Shown: positions 15,533 to 23,658, counted from the stretch's first letter. The stretch is DNA of 23,658 bases from Caldifarciminota bacterium (GCA_023127905.1 JAGMEZ010000393.1:1-23658), one strand, 5' to 3'. Program-made: numbers and translations. The notes: a model not told the origin generated them from the sequence alone.

Positions 15533-15541
15533 AATAAACAA

Positions 15542-15727
15542 ATGTGCAAACAAAAAATCTGTGCAATTATTGTTGCAGGCGGGAAAGGTAGAAGAATGGG
15601 AGGTAAGATACCAAAACAATTTATAAAAATCGATACCATCCCCATAATTATCAAAACGCTTCTTCCCTTTGAGGATGTAAGTAGCGTTGGGGCTTGTCCC
15701 CAACAGACAGAAACGGAGAATGGGTGA
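15542..15727 (+). pseudogene. 5' duplicate of ispD, truncated after about 44 codons
   Basis: This 61-residue frame repeats the start of IspD, including AGGKGRRMGGKIPKQF, up to LLPFE. It then runs into the composite palindrome and stops at TGA 15725-15727. It lacks the rest of the cytidylyltransferase fold, so it cannot be active. The first seven codons differ from the intact copy (CKQKIC against AKQVIS) while the next 111 bp are identical but for one silent change. It has the better ribosome site, AGAGGA before ATG 15542, and sits at normal operon spacing, 26 bp behind zinc-ribbon gene C. This suggests it marks the original ispD start. Confidence 0.88.
15563..15673 (+). repeat. Direct repeat copy 1 (ispD 5' segment)
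   Basis: 111 bp matching 15825-15935 at 110 positions. The only difference is A against G in GGTAGAAGAATGGG / GGTAGGAGAATGGG, both encoding Arg. The offset between copies is 262 bp. Confidence 0.97.
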
Positions 15728-15755
15728 AACTGAGTGCGAAACAAGTTTCGCTACT
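15680..15755. repeat. Composite palindromic element between the ispD copies
   Basis: About 76 bp bounded by the inverted repeat AGTAGCG (15680-15686) and CGCTACT (15749-15755). Inside are two hairpins: GTTGGGG-CTTGT-CCCCAAC (15686-15704) and GCGAAAC-AA-GTTTCGC (15736-15751). It resembles repetitive extragenic palindromes or a non-coding mobile unit. No transposase is encoded. Confidence 0.8.
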
Positions 15756-15803
15756 CCAGAAAAAAGGACAGAATGTATAATTTCTTAAGCGTGAAATAAA
15801 ATA

Positions 15804-16490
15804 ATGGCTAAGCAAGTTATTTCTGCAATTATTGTTGCAGGCGGGAAAGGTAGGAGAATGGGAGGTAAGATACCAAAACAATTTATAAAAATCGATACCA
15901 TCCCCATAATTATCAAAACGCTTCTTCCCTTTGAGAAATTGAAGGTGATTAACAACATTATCCTCATCCTTCCCAAAAAATGGAAACAGAAAGGCTTTAA
16001 TTTACTCAGAAAGTATCATATTAATAAGGTTATTGAAATAGCAGATGCTGGAAGAACCAGGCAGGTATCAGTCTATAATGGATTGGTTTCGCTTAGAAAA
16101 TACAATCCTGACATCGTTGTTATACACGATGTAGCACGTCCTTTTGTCACTGAAAAGTTAATTAAGGCTTCATGTGAAGGTGCTAAAAAACACGGTGCAA
16201 CCAGTACAGCAATTACTATTCGGGATACAATAGTTGAAAAAAGAAAAATGAAACTTCTCGACAGAAAAAATGTCGTACGGTTACAGACACCACAAGCATT
16301 CAGGTTTCCCTTGATACTGGATGCACACTTACATGCAAAAAAAAGAAAAAAATGTGATTATCCGGACGACTCAAGTCTTCTACTATCTTTTGGGGGAAAA
16401 ACCTTTCTTATTGATGGAGACAAAAGAAATATAAAAATTACTGACAAAGAAGACCTTCAGCTTGCACATGCAATTGCAAAAACACTCTAA
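15804..16490 (+). CDS. ispD: 2-C-methyl-D-erythritol 4-phosphate cytidylyltransferase IspD
   Basis: A 228-residue cytosolic enzyme of the MEP isoprenoid pathway that joins CTP and methylerythritol phosphate. The nucleotide-binding AGGKGRRMGGKIPKQF spans residues 12-27. VVIHDVARPFV and LQTPQAFRF are also present. Length is typical, so this copy should be functional. Its start is weakly supported: only GTGAAA precedes ATG 15804, and 3-bp-distant alternatives are absent. It sits behind a 111-bp duplication and a palindromic element that separate it from the operon. A TATAAT at 15776-15781 could act as a local -10 but lacks a clear -35. It ends 10 bp from the convergent HD-GYP gene, with no hairpin terminator between. 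Confidence 0.95.
   Translation: MAKQVISAIIVAGGKGRRMGGKIPKQFIKIDTIPIIIKTLLPFEKLKVINNIILILPKKWKQKGFNLLRKYHINKVIEIADAGRTRQVSVYNGLVSLRKYNPDIVVIHDVARPFVTEKLIKASCEGAKKHGATSTAITIRDTIVEKRKMKLLDRKNVVRLQTPQAFRFPLILDAHLHAKKRKKCDYPDDSSLLLSFGGKTFLIDGDKRNIKITDKEDLQLAHAIAKTL
15825..15935 (+). repeat. Direct repeat copy 2 (inside intact ispD)
   Basis: Partner of 15563-15673, with one silent mismatch in 111 bp. Identity begins at codon 8 of ispD and ends after LLPFE. Both flanks diverge abruptly. Confidence 0.97.
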
Positions 16491-16500
16491 AGAAAGTTTA

Positions 16501-18138
16501 TTACTCTATCTTTTTTAAATTCCCTTCATCGAGGTTCTTGATGAAGATATCCACAAGTCCTGGGTCAAATTGTGTAACAGAATCCTGTTTCAGCCTTCTT
16601 ATAGCCTCCTCTCTCGGGAGTGCTTTTCTGTAAGGTCTGTCTGTCGTCATTGCATCATATGCATCTCCAATGGTGATTATCCGCGCAACAAGAGGTATAT
16701 CATCAGTCTTGAGCCCATCTGGATATCCCGTTCCATTCATCTTTTCATGATGGTATTTTATACCATCAAGTACTATTTCCAACTGCTTTATCGGCTGCAT
16801 AATCTTTACACCACGAACAGGGTGTTCTTTCACTACTTCAAATTCCTCATCTGTAAGCTTTCCTGGTTTTAAGAGAATCCTGTCAGGAATACCTATCTTA
16901 CCTACATCGTGAAGAAGCCCTGCAAGCTCTATTCTATGGATTTCATCCTGTGGCAGATCCAATCCTCTCGCGAGCATTACACTATATTCAGTAACCCGCT
17001 CTGTATGCCCTCTTGTATACTTATCCTTCGCTTCCACTGTATTAACGAGAGCCCTTATAGAACTCTTGAAAAGGTCAGAAAGGTCCGTATAAAGCCTAGC
17101 ATTATCTATTGCAACGGCTGATTGCTTCGCAATTGCCTCAAAGATTTTCACATCTCGTTCATCAAAAGGTTTATCACCTATCTTATTGAGCACCTCTGCT
17201 ACTCCAATGATCTTCCCTTTTATTTTAAGCGGCACAGCAAGGATTGAACGCGTTTGAAATTTTGTCTTATTATCAACACCTGTAAAAAACCTTTTATCCT
17301 GTGAAACATTCGGGACATTCAGAGTAACTCCTTTCTCTGCAGTCCATCCTACAATACCCTCCCCCCAGGGAACTCTTATTTCTTTTGCCTCCTCTCCCTT
17401 CTCGCCTGTTGCAACAAGAAAATACAATTCATTTGTCGCTTTATCGATTAGAAAAATAGAACTTGCTTCAGCATGCATCACCTCTTTCAGTTTCTCCATG
17501 ATTACGTGCAGGAGTAATTTAAGGTCAAGAGTAGAACTAATCAACGTGCTTGTTTCTGTTAAAATTGACAGTTCCTTAATTCTATTATTCATCTCTTGAA
17601 GAAGTCGTGAATTCTCTATGGTCTTGGCAAGAAATGAAGTAAAAAGCATAGAGATATCCAGATCATCCTGAACAAAGTTTTTATCCTTCCGTTTATTTAT
17701 CAACTCAAGAACACCAATAACATCTGTTCCCGATTTTATTGGCAGACAGAGGATATTTCTTGTCTCATATTGAATGGCTTCTGCTACTCTACTGTCCCAT
17801 CTTTCATCTGCTTTAACATTGTTAGACAAAAGTGGAACACCTGTTTTTGCTACCCAGCCGGCAATTCCACTTCCAAGTGGTAACTTCATATTCTTTAGAA
17901 GCTTTGCTTTAGGTCCTTCAGCTGCTTCAATCACTACATAATCTCCTTCTCTGAGAAGTATAGAACCTGCTTCACTACTGGTAATTTCAACTGCAAGATC
18001 AAGAAGTTGAGAAAGAACTTTCTTAAAATCTTCAATACTCGATGCAACTTCGGTAACCCTTTCAAGTACTTTTAACCTTAACCGAAGGTTATTGAGTTCT
18101 CCCTCTTTCTTCAACAACTCATTGTTTCCCTCATCCAT
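16501..18138 (-). CDS. GAF-GAF-HD-GYP signalling protein (predicted c-di-GMP phosphodiesterase)
   Basis: A 545-residue soluble protein. A short N-terminal coiled coil (about 5-30) is followed by GAF domain 1 (about 30-180), GAF domain 2 (about 190-350) and an HD-GYP domain (about 357-545). HD-GYP marks are GHTERV (377-382), LLHDVGKIGIPD with H410-D411, and HHEKMNGTGYPDG (463-475). The metal-binding and GYP residues are intact, so c-di-GMP hydrolysis is likely, gated by unknown GAF ligands. No receiver domain or membrane segment is seen. AGGAG precedes ATG 18138, eight bases behind the DUF362 gene. Confidence 0.93.
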   Translation of the reverse strand: MDEGNNELLKKEGELNNLRLRLKVLERVTEVASSIEDFKKVLSQLLDLAVEITSSEAGSILLREGDYVVIEAAEGPKAKLLKNMKLPLGSGIAGWVAKTGVPLLSNNVKADERWDSRVAEAIQYETRNILCLPIKSGTDVIGVLELINKRKDKNFVQDDLDISMLFTSFLAKTIENSRLLQEMNNRIKELSILTETSTLISSTLDLKLLLHVIMEKLKEVMHAEASSIFLIDKATNELYFLVATGEKGEEAKEIRVPWGEGIVGWTAEKGVTLNVPNVSQDKRFFTGVDNKTKFQTRSILAVPLKIKGKIIGVAEVLNKIGDKPFDERDVKIFEAIAKQSAVAIDNARLYTDLSDLFKSSIRALVNTVEAKDKYTRGHTERVTEYSVMLARGLDLPQDEIHRIELAGLLHDVGKIGIPDRILLKPGKLTDEEFEVVKEHPVRGVKIMQPIKQLEIVLDGIKYHHEKMNGTGYPDGLKTDDIPLVARIITIGDAYDAMTTDRPYRKALPREEAIRRLKQDSVTQFDPGLVDIFIKNLDEGNLKKIE

Positions 18139-18146
18139 TTCTTCTC

Positions 18147-19265
18147 CTATACTATCTCTTTCAGGGTATACCTTCTACTACCAAGACCAATACGTTCAGC
18201 ATAATCTAAACCGTATTCCCAGTCTACCTTAGGAAAAAGGTCTTTAAACTTATCTTCACCTTTAGCAAAAGCTTTTTTCAACTTACTTTCCTCAATTCCA
18301 ATAGAGTTATTCACAAGATCACAACTTGCCTGATCAATTGCAACAGGATCATGTGCTGCAAGCACTCCTATATCAGAAACAATGGGTGTATCTGATTTTG
18401 GAAAACAGTCGCAACTTGGGGTAACATTCATCAAAAAGTTTATATAGAACATCTTTCCTTTTTTCAGGTGAGCTACTGCATAACAGTATTCAGCTAACCT
18501 CTCCTGGAACACAGTGAGTTCAATATCCCAATTTATTTTTATTGCATCCTCCTTACAAACTGCAATACACATCCCACAACCTATACATTTTTTCTGATCA
18601 ATAGCTGCTACAGTTCCCATAGAGATTGCTTCAACAGGACAGTATGAAACACAAAGACCACATGAAATACATCCTTTTTTATCTATATAAGGAGAAACTG
18701 TAGAATGCATTTTTAATTTTCCTTCTTTTGCAGCACATCCCATAGAAATATTCTTTATTGCGCCAGCAAATCCAGTAAGCAAATGACACTTAAAATGTGC
18801 AATACTTACGACGGCACCACATGAAAACACAAGTTGAGCAATACTTGCCTGCTTGAACTGTTTTTTATTAATCTCCACGTTCTCTTTTGCATTGCCAAGA
18901 AGACCATCTCCAATAATAATAGGATAACCGATATTAAACCCGTTTTCAATTGCAGTTCTTATATGGTCAACTGCGTTTGAGCGTGCTCCACTGTAAAGCG
19001 CTGTTGTATCAAAGAGAAAAGGTTTCCTTCCCTTTCCTTCTATAAACCTCGCAATTCTCTTAACAAACAAAGGTCTAATATAAGAAGTATTTCCCTTCTC
19101 TCCAAAATGAAGTTTCAAGCCAACAAGTTCATTTTCACCAAATATTTTTGCTAAACCGGAAGTTGATAGGAGTTTATCTATCTTTTCGAGAAAACCTGTT
19201 TTTTCAACCCGCATAGATGCAAAAAAAACTTCACCCATATCCTTATAATGGTCACTTTTTCTCAT
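18147..19265 (-). CDS. DUF362 protein with two 4Fe-4S ferredoxin clusters
   Basis: A 372-residue protein with a DUF362 region around a bacterial ferredoxin module. Cluster ligands are C199, C202, C205, C209 and C227, C230, C233, C237, each as CxxCxxCxxxC; the fourth Cys is followed by Pro in the first cluster only. DUF362 signs include LKLHFGEKGNTSYIRP near 50-65 and FKCHLLTGFAGAIKNISMG near 158-176. The family is thought to handle electron transfer, but the substrate is unknown. No signal peptide is seen. AGGA lies before ATG 19265. It sits between a patatin and an HD-GYP gene, which does not define its role. Confidence 0.92.
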   Translation of the reverse strand: MRKSDHYKDMGEVFFASMRVEKTGFLEKIDKLLSTSGLAKIFGENELVGLKLHFGEKGNTSYIRPLFVKRIARFIEGKGRKPFLFDTTALYSGARSNAVDHIRTAIENGFNIGYPIIIGDGLLGNAKENVEINKKQFKQASIAQLVFSCGAVVSIAHFKCHLLTGFAGAIKNISMGCAAKEGKLKMHSTVSPYIDKKGCISCGLCVSYCPVEAISMGTVAAIDQKKCIGCGMCIAVCKEDAIKINWDIELTVFQERLAEYCYAVAHLKKGKMFYINFLMNVTPSCDCFPKSDTPIVSDIGVLAAHDPVAIDQASCDLVNNSIGIEESKLKKAFAKGEDKFKDLFPKVDWEYGLDYAERIGLGSRRYTLKEIV

Positions 19266-19303
19266 AACACATTTCCTAACTCAATAATACTTCTCCGTTT
19301 CTA

Positions 19304-20239
19304 TTACAATTCCTTTAGAAAGGGTTCTTCCTCATCATTTTTCTTTGTAGAAAAGAAGTTTTTGAATCTATTCTTAAAGCTCATTTTTTCCTTTATCACG
19401 CTTCTAATCTCAGCTACTGCATCTTTTGCAGCCTTATACCCCTTTTCAATACAGTAATCAAGTCGACCAAAATCTGCCCAGTGAACATCATGAACATCGG
19501 GTCTAATTATCACATCTGCTTTTCTTGTCTGATTTTCTATTAGCCTTGTCGTAACAATTTCATCGATACGAAGATGTATTTCCAACCCTGTTCCTGGTAT
19601 CTTTGATTTCTCAAGTTTTCCTCTAAGGGAGACTGCAATTACAATATCTGCACCCATTTTCTTCGTCGCATATACAGGAACACCACTGGTTGACCCACCA
19701 TCGACAAGAATAGAACCATTCTCTTTCGTGTAAGGAAAAAGCCCTGGTATCGACATACTTGTCATCACTGCATCCCTAAGGGAACCTTTTGTTTTAATAA
19801 TATCCAAACCTGAAATTAGATCAAGCGAAACTGTTGAAAAGGGAATTTTAGTCTCCTCTATCATCATATCAGGAATAATCTGATTTAAGGTGTTAGATAC
19901 CTCATCTTCCTCAACAAGATGGGGTTTAAAAAGTGCTTCCGCAAAAAGAATTTTCTCTCTTATCATATTCACAATCTTTTGCAAACGCCCCTCTTCTTCT
20001 TTCTTGAAAATTGAGAGTCCTAAATTTTTGAAAGCCTTTGAGGAAGTAAATTTTCTTGTCATCTCTTCAAGCCGTATTACATCAGGCATTGATGAGTAAA
20101 TAGCTCCTGTGACAGCCCCCATACTCGTCCCGGAAATACAATCAATTGGGATATTTTCCTCCTTAAATAACTTAAGAACACCGATATGGGACAACCCTTT
20201 ACTTGCACCACCACCAAGCGCCAAACCAATTTTTAACAC
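19304..20239 (-). CDS. Patatin-like phospholipase (RssA type)
   Basis: A 311-residue serine hydrolase with a full Ser-Asp dyad: the oxyanion motif GGGASKG at about 9-15, nucleophile S39 in GTSMG, and D180 in DGG (180-182). Short RssA-type bacterial patatins are predicted lipid acyl hydrolases; no signal peptide is seen, so it is probably cytoplasmic. The start is GTG at 20239, with GGAG about a dozen bases upstream. The C-terminal tail is charged (KKNDEEEP). It follows a 219-bp gap and begins a three-gene run with the DUF362 and HD-GYP genes. Confidence 0.92.
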   Translation of the reverse strand: MLKIGLALGGGASKGLSHIGVLKLFKEENIPIDCISGTSMGAVTGAIYSSMPDVIRLEEMTRKFTSSKAFKNLGLSIFKKEEEGRLQKIVNMIREKILFAEALFKPHLVEEDEVSNTLNQIIPDMMIEETKIPFSTVSLDLISGLDIIKTKGSLRDAVMTSMSIPGLFPYTKENGSILVDGGSTSGVPVYATKKMGADIVIAVSLRGKLEKSKIPGTGLEIHLRIDEIVTTRLIENQTRKADVIIRPDVHDVHWADFGRLDYCIEKGYKAAKDAVAEIRSVIKEKMSFKNRFKNFFSTKKNDEEEPFLKEL

Positions 20240-20310
20240 CTTTTATTCTCCAAGAGAAAATTTTTCAGAGATATTCACAAAACAGATGAAATTGCACTAA
20301 CATTCTAACA

Positions 20311-20316
20311 ATTATA
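20311..20316 (-). promoter_or_regulatory. Possible -10 box for the patatin run
   Basis: A perfect TATAAT on the minus strand, about 72 bp before the patatin GTG. The -35 position carries only TTTTGA at 16-bp spacing, so the call is weak. Nothing else was recognised in the 219-bp gap (20240-20458). Confidence 0.35.
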
Positions 20317-20458
20317 CCCTGTTACTGAACGTTCAAAATTATAAGTTGCTTTCTAATCTCTGATTATGTGAAGAAATTTTGCTTTGAATATGATCCTTTA
20401 ACCTTTACCTTCCCATTCAGCTGAGGTTATTTTACATCCATACTTTAATACACTTTAT

Positions 20459-21460
20459 TTATTCCTTTAACCAACCTTCTCTCTTCAATTCGTCAATACT
20501 CTCAGGTTCTTTCCCCTTAATTATCCTATAAATCAACATAAGTTCATTTATTTCCTGCTTCCTGTAATTTTCAATGTGCTGTGATTCTCTCGTAAATACT
20601 TTCTGATTCATCTTGTGAAATGGATTTATAACTAATCTGAAGGTAATGTTTGCCAGGAGAAAGAGAACAGCTACAATCCAAAGAATTAGATTGATAGTTT
20701 CTTTTGTTCTTACAGCAAATGGTTTTTTCTTCCTTAATTTTGGTTCTGCAATAACCGTAGTCCTTTCAATAACCCCACTTTCAAGTAAATTATAAAGTGA
20801 GTGGTAAGTTCTAAACTTACCAAGCCCTGATGACTGTGCAATATCATCCACACACATCTTCCCATCTATCAAATCTATTACAATCTTCTCCTGTTCCCCC
20901 ATTTCTACTGAAAGGCTTGGTCTCTTCTTCTTCCTAAATACGATATTATAATCAGGAATTGCTTTCTTTATCTTTGGCCATTCATCAATCCTTCTCATTC
21001 CCTCAAGGATTAAAAACTGAGGATTTACCAGAACGCTATATTTACTCCTGGAATATAACCTTTCTCCCAACTGAAACTTATACTCTCCCTTTTTCCATGT
21101 AAAAAGTTCATCAACTATCTCTTGTATCTTAAACTCTATTATTTTCTCCAAAACCTCCCTTGTTAAAACATTATTTTCCACTAATGTATCGACTACAGGA
21201 ATCCCTTTCTTCTTTGATATTGCATCATACCTTTTTAATTCTTCATTTGTAATTTTACCTGTAAGGACAAGGTAATCGCCTATAGGTTTTAAAACCCCCT
21301 TCCTATTATGAGATGCAGATGAAATCATTCCATTTTCGAAACCAATTGATATAATCTCCTTCTTCTCATGGAAGGTAAGAACACCTGTCTTTCCCTGGGA
21401 ATTAATTAACTGTAACACATCAGCTACACCGAAATCCTTTATATTTCCTTCAAATGCCAT
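20459..21460 (-). CDS. DUF4388 membrane protein
   Basis: A 333-residue protein. Residues 1-150 form a DUF4388 (PATAN-like) region starting MAFEGNIKDFGVADVLQLI, common in signalling and gliding proteins. A winged-helix-like segment (about 188-235) contains IDGKMCVDDIAQSSGL. A single membrane helix lies at about 256-277, followed by a short tail (295-333) with YRIIKGKEPESIDELKREGW. That tail resembles the extracytoplasmic end of type II pseudopilins, where a similar RYP.SL.EL pattern is common. The N-terminus should be cytoplasmic. GAGGAAA precedes ATG 21460. It is 2 bp behind the TPR gene and likely cotranscribed. Confidence 0.85.
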   Translation of the reverse strand: MAFEGNIKDFGVADVLQLINSQGKTGVLTFHEKKEIISIGFENGMISSASHNRKGVLKPIGDYLVLTGKITNEELKRYDAISKKKGIPVVDTLVENNVLTREVLEKIIEFKIQEIVDELFTWKKGEYKFQLGERLYSRSKYSVLVNPQFLILEGMRRIDEWPKIKKAIPDYNIVFRKKKRPSLSVEMGEQEKIVIDLIDGKMCVDDIAQSSGLGKFRTYHSLYNLLESGVIERTTVIAEPKLRKKKPFAVRTKETINLILWIVAVLFLLANITFRLVINPFHKMNQKVFTRESQHIENYRKQEINELMLIYRIIKGKEPESIDELKREGWLKE

Positions 21461-21462
21461 AA

Positions 21463-23565
21463 CTATTTCCTCGTTTCAAAAGCACTTGCAAAAAGACTAA
21501 TCAAAGAGAAAAGGTATAGAAAAACAATTAGTATTATATTAATGTATATTCCAAAGCTTGTCCCTCTTGAGAAAGGAAGATAAAATGAAAATTCTGTTAT
21601 CCTATTAATTATTAAAATTGTCAATAAAATTGAGAACGAAAGAATATATAAAACACCTGTCCTGATCTTCCCAATTTGGAGATGCCCAAGACCAGGGAGA
21701 AAAAGTCCCCAGAAAACAGCTGTATATCCGACTCTCAAACGTGTGTCCATATTAATTTTATCTTTCAATCGTTCCTGTATATCTACTGAGTTAATAGTAC
21801 TTAGTTTTTTGCAACACCTCCAGCAAATAATTACATTCTGAAACACTTTTGAATTCCCTTTCGAAATCGCAGACGAACAGATCGGACACTGACTTTTAAC
21901 TCCACTAATAATCCGTGGAATAATAATAAAAAGTAGGAAAAAGACTATAAGAAGGGCAGAAAATATTCTATAATTTAATCCAACAACCTTCCATGGAAAA
22001 ATGCTGTTATCCTCCTCTAAAGCAAAAAATTCCATCCAGAGCATTTCCTCTGGTAAAGCAAGATCAATTAGAAAACGGTTATTTTTCTCCTTGGAATTTT
22101 TTATTTGTTTACTTATTACGTTAAAATCTAACTGAGAAGCTATCGCCATATGATGAGAGGATTTATCAAATATAAGTTTTCTTACATATGCCTGTGAAAG
22201 GTTATAGTGTGATGCTGATGCCTTTGGGTTGTATTTCAATGCCAGATCATAATATTTTATTGAACTATCAATCTCGCCTTTCCAAAAATAAACATTTCCA
22301 AGGTTATTGTACGTATGATAAAAGTTAGGATTTATATTAATTGCTCTTCTGTAATTCTCTTCGGCTTCAACCAGAAATCCACCCCTTTTTAGCTGTAAAC
22401 CTTTTAGATAGTTAAACGAAAAATCTTTTTCGGAGAAGGACAACAAGCTATCACTTTTTATTATATATTCCTGATTAAATTGTGATTTCTGCATGTTGTC
22501 CAGTATCCCAATTCTCTGTGTTGGATCCATTGCTGGATTAGCCCTTGTCTGGAACCAACCAAAGGAAGATATAATAAATAAAAGTAGAATAAACGACTGA
22601 ACAACCCATCGTTCTTTTCTTTCAAGAAATGGAATAGGGATAATTAATATAAAAATAAATGCATAAAATGAAGGAATCATCCAGATTATTGGAAGAAGAA
22701 CAAGAGAGATGGATGCAAAGTGTCTAAAAGACATAGGAAGTTTTTGCGGAATGACATTAGTTATTTTTGAGACAACAAAAGAGAAGTATTTTATAAAAAA
22801 GCCAATAGCAAATGCAGCCAAGGCAAAAGCAATAAATGAGAATAAAAAGTTGTATGTAAAAATACTGAAAAGTAATCTCGTTTTGAAATCGAGAAACATA
22901 ATATGGAACAACGATAAAAATTCATCAAAAAAGTCAAATCTTCTGTTTAAGAAAAGAAATCTGATATAAAAGACCCGAATTCCAAGATTGTACGGATTCA
23001 GTTCCTTTGAAATTCTGATATTCTTCTCAATTTTATCATCTAAACCAGTTTTTGCAGCCTCTCTTCCACGTATAAAAAAATATGTACTTAAAAGAGGAAG
23101 TGACAGCGCTCCAAAATCTTTCTGTAATTCAATAAATTTCTCTTCTTCAACCATTTGCCATTGGTGAAGTCTTCTTTGAGAAAAGAGATTAAGAAGTATT
23201 GTATGTTTAAAAACATTCTCTTCTGCTTTTCTGATCGCAATATCGAAGTGTTTGAAAGTTTCTTCGTACTTATTTTTATATCTATATAACTCTCCCATGC
23301 AAAAATCAAGAAATGGATTATCCGGATACTTCCGCATTTCATTTCTATATTTCCATCTGATGTAGTTAAAATTCAAAGTTGGAACATACCCCCTTCCTGA
23401 AAGAACTTCATCAAATTCAGGGACAAGACTAAATGCATACTCTTTCTCCTTATTAGCAATTTCGTATTCAATTTTATTTTTTGAAATAGTTCCGTTTGCA
23501 AAAACAACAAGTGAAGAACTTAGTAAAATTACTAAAAGTATGAAAGTTACTTTAATCCTCAGCAT
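21463..23565 (-). CDS. Large TPR / multi-helix / zinc-ribbon membrane protein
   Basis: A 700-residue protein of no recognised family. Order: signal peptide or anchor (about 5-24); a helical repeat-like region (60-215); a hydrophobic block with several helices (about 230-335); two to three TPR units (about 388-475, with NFYHTYNNLGNVYFWKGEID); a helix at 533-550; a zinc ribbon at C560, C563, C581 and C584; and a C-terminal membrane block (612-694) with FLPGLGHLQIGKIRTG, as in TM2-like domains. It could scaffold an envelope complex, though no partner is proven besides DUF4388. ATG 23565 directly follows the promoter, so the mRNA is predicted to be leaderless. Confidence 0.82.
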   Translation of the reverse strand: MLRIKVTFILLVILLSSSLVVFANGTISKNKIEYEIANKEKEYAFSLVPEFDEVLSGRGYVPTLNFNYIRWKYRNEMRKYPDNPFLDFCMGELYRYKNKYEETFKHFDIAIRKAEENVFKHTILLNLFSQRRLHQWQMVEEEKFIELQKDFGALSLPLLSTYFFIRGREAAKTGLDDKIEKNIRISKELNPYNLGIRVFYIRFLFLNRRFDFFDEFLSLFHIMFLDFKTRLLFSIFTYNFLFSFIAFALAAFAIGFFIKYFSFVVSKITNVIPQKLPMSFRHFASISLVLLPIIWMIPSFYAFIFILIIPIPFLERKERWVVQSFILLLFIISSFGWFQTRANPAMDPTQRIGILDNMQKSQFNQEYIIKSDSLLSFSEKDFSFNYLKGLQLKRGGFLVEAEENYRRAININPNFYHTYNNLGNVYFWKGEIDSSIKYYDLALKYNPKASASHYNLSQAYVRKLIFDKSSHHMAIASQLDFNVISKQIKNSKEKNNRFLIDLALPEEMLWMEFFALEEDNSIFPWKVVGLNYRIFSALLIVFFLLFIIIPRIISGVKSQCPICSSAISKGNSKVFQNVIICWRCCKKLSTINSVDIQERLKDKINMDTRLRVGYTAVFWGLFLPGLGHLQIGKIRTGVLYILSFSILLTILIINRITEFSFYLPFSRGTSFGIYINIILIVFLYLFSLISLFASAFETRK

Positions 23566-23571
23566 ATAGAA

Positions 23572-23600
23572 ATAGTAAATCTAAAACCAATTAATGTCAA
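23572..23600 (-). promoter_or_regulatory. Promoter of the TPR/DUF4388 genes (leaderless)
   Basis: On the minus strand TTGACA (23595-23600), a 17-bp spacer and TACTAT (23572-23577). TTCTAT then leads to ATG at 23565. The geometry is the same as at lpxB and the integrase remnant. Confidence 0.75.
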
Positions 23601-23658
23601 GCAAAATTTATGAGACTGTCCCATCTATTGGGTAATCTTACCTTTCAAATAGTGCTTG

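Noticed and set aside
15542..15727. Separate small gene of 61 residues
   Set aside because: It is the ispD 5' end followed by repeat sequence, so it is a truncated duplicate and not an independent gene.

Overview
The window is one AT-rich stretch of a diderm (lipid A-making) bacterial chromosome, with a visibly GC-rich gene joined to its left edge. The dense overlapping operons, many internal small repeats, and DUF4388 and TPR/zinc-ribbon membrane proteins suggest an uncultured candidate-phylum lineage (a WOR-3/FCB-like group is my guess). No rRNA or tRNA is present to settle this.

Left edge (1-1234): a GC-rich zinc alcohol dehydrogenase gene on the minus strand. It lies directly behind an AT-rich remnant of an integron/XerC-type integrase (25 codons) that keeps a strong promoter. 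The GC change falls between the remnant and the dehydrogenase Shine-Dalgarno.

Lipid A operon (minus, 8179 down to 1326): lpxB, a DUF374 acyltransferase, waaA (kdtA), lpxK, two tandem UPF0104/AglD-like membrane proteins and cvpA. The genes mostly overlap or nearly abut, and transcription starts from a consensus promoter that puts the mRNA start at the lpxB start codon. Three 36-bp hairpin repeats separate the last two genes.

Riboflavin and downstream operon (plus, 8287 to 16490): a consensus promoter, an FMN riboswitch, ribD-ribE-ribBA-ribH (a complete GTP-to-riboflavin set apart from the phosphatase step), nusB, a calcineurin-like phosphoesterase, three overlapping zinc-ribbon proteins sharing a Pro-Phe-Trp-type motif, and ispD. 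The 5' end of ispD is duplicated (111 bp, one mismatch) around a composite palindromic repeat, leaving a dead 5' copy.

Right block (minus, 23600 down to 16501): a large TPR/membrane/zinc-ribbon protein whose promoter also predicts a leaderless mRNA, a DUF4388 membrane protein, a patatin-like phospholipase, a DUF362/ferredoxin protein and a GAF-GAF-HD-GYP signalling protein. It converges on ispD with about 10 bp between them.

Main points of interest: the truncated integrase whose promoter now faces the foreign dehydrogenase; three promoters with identical geometry implying leaderless mRNAs; the zinc-ribbon trio as an undescribed gene set; and the ispD duplication around a palindromic element.
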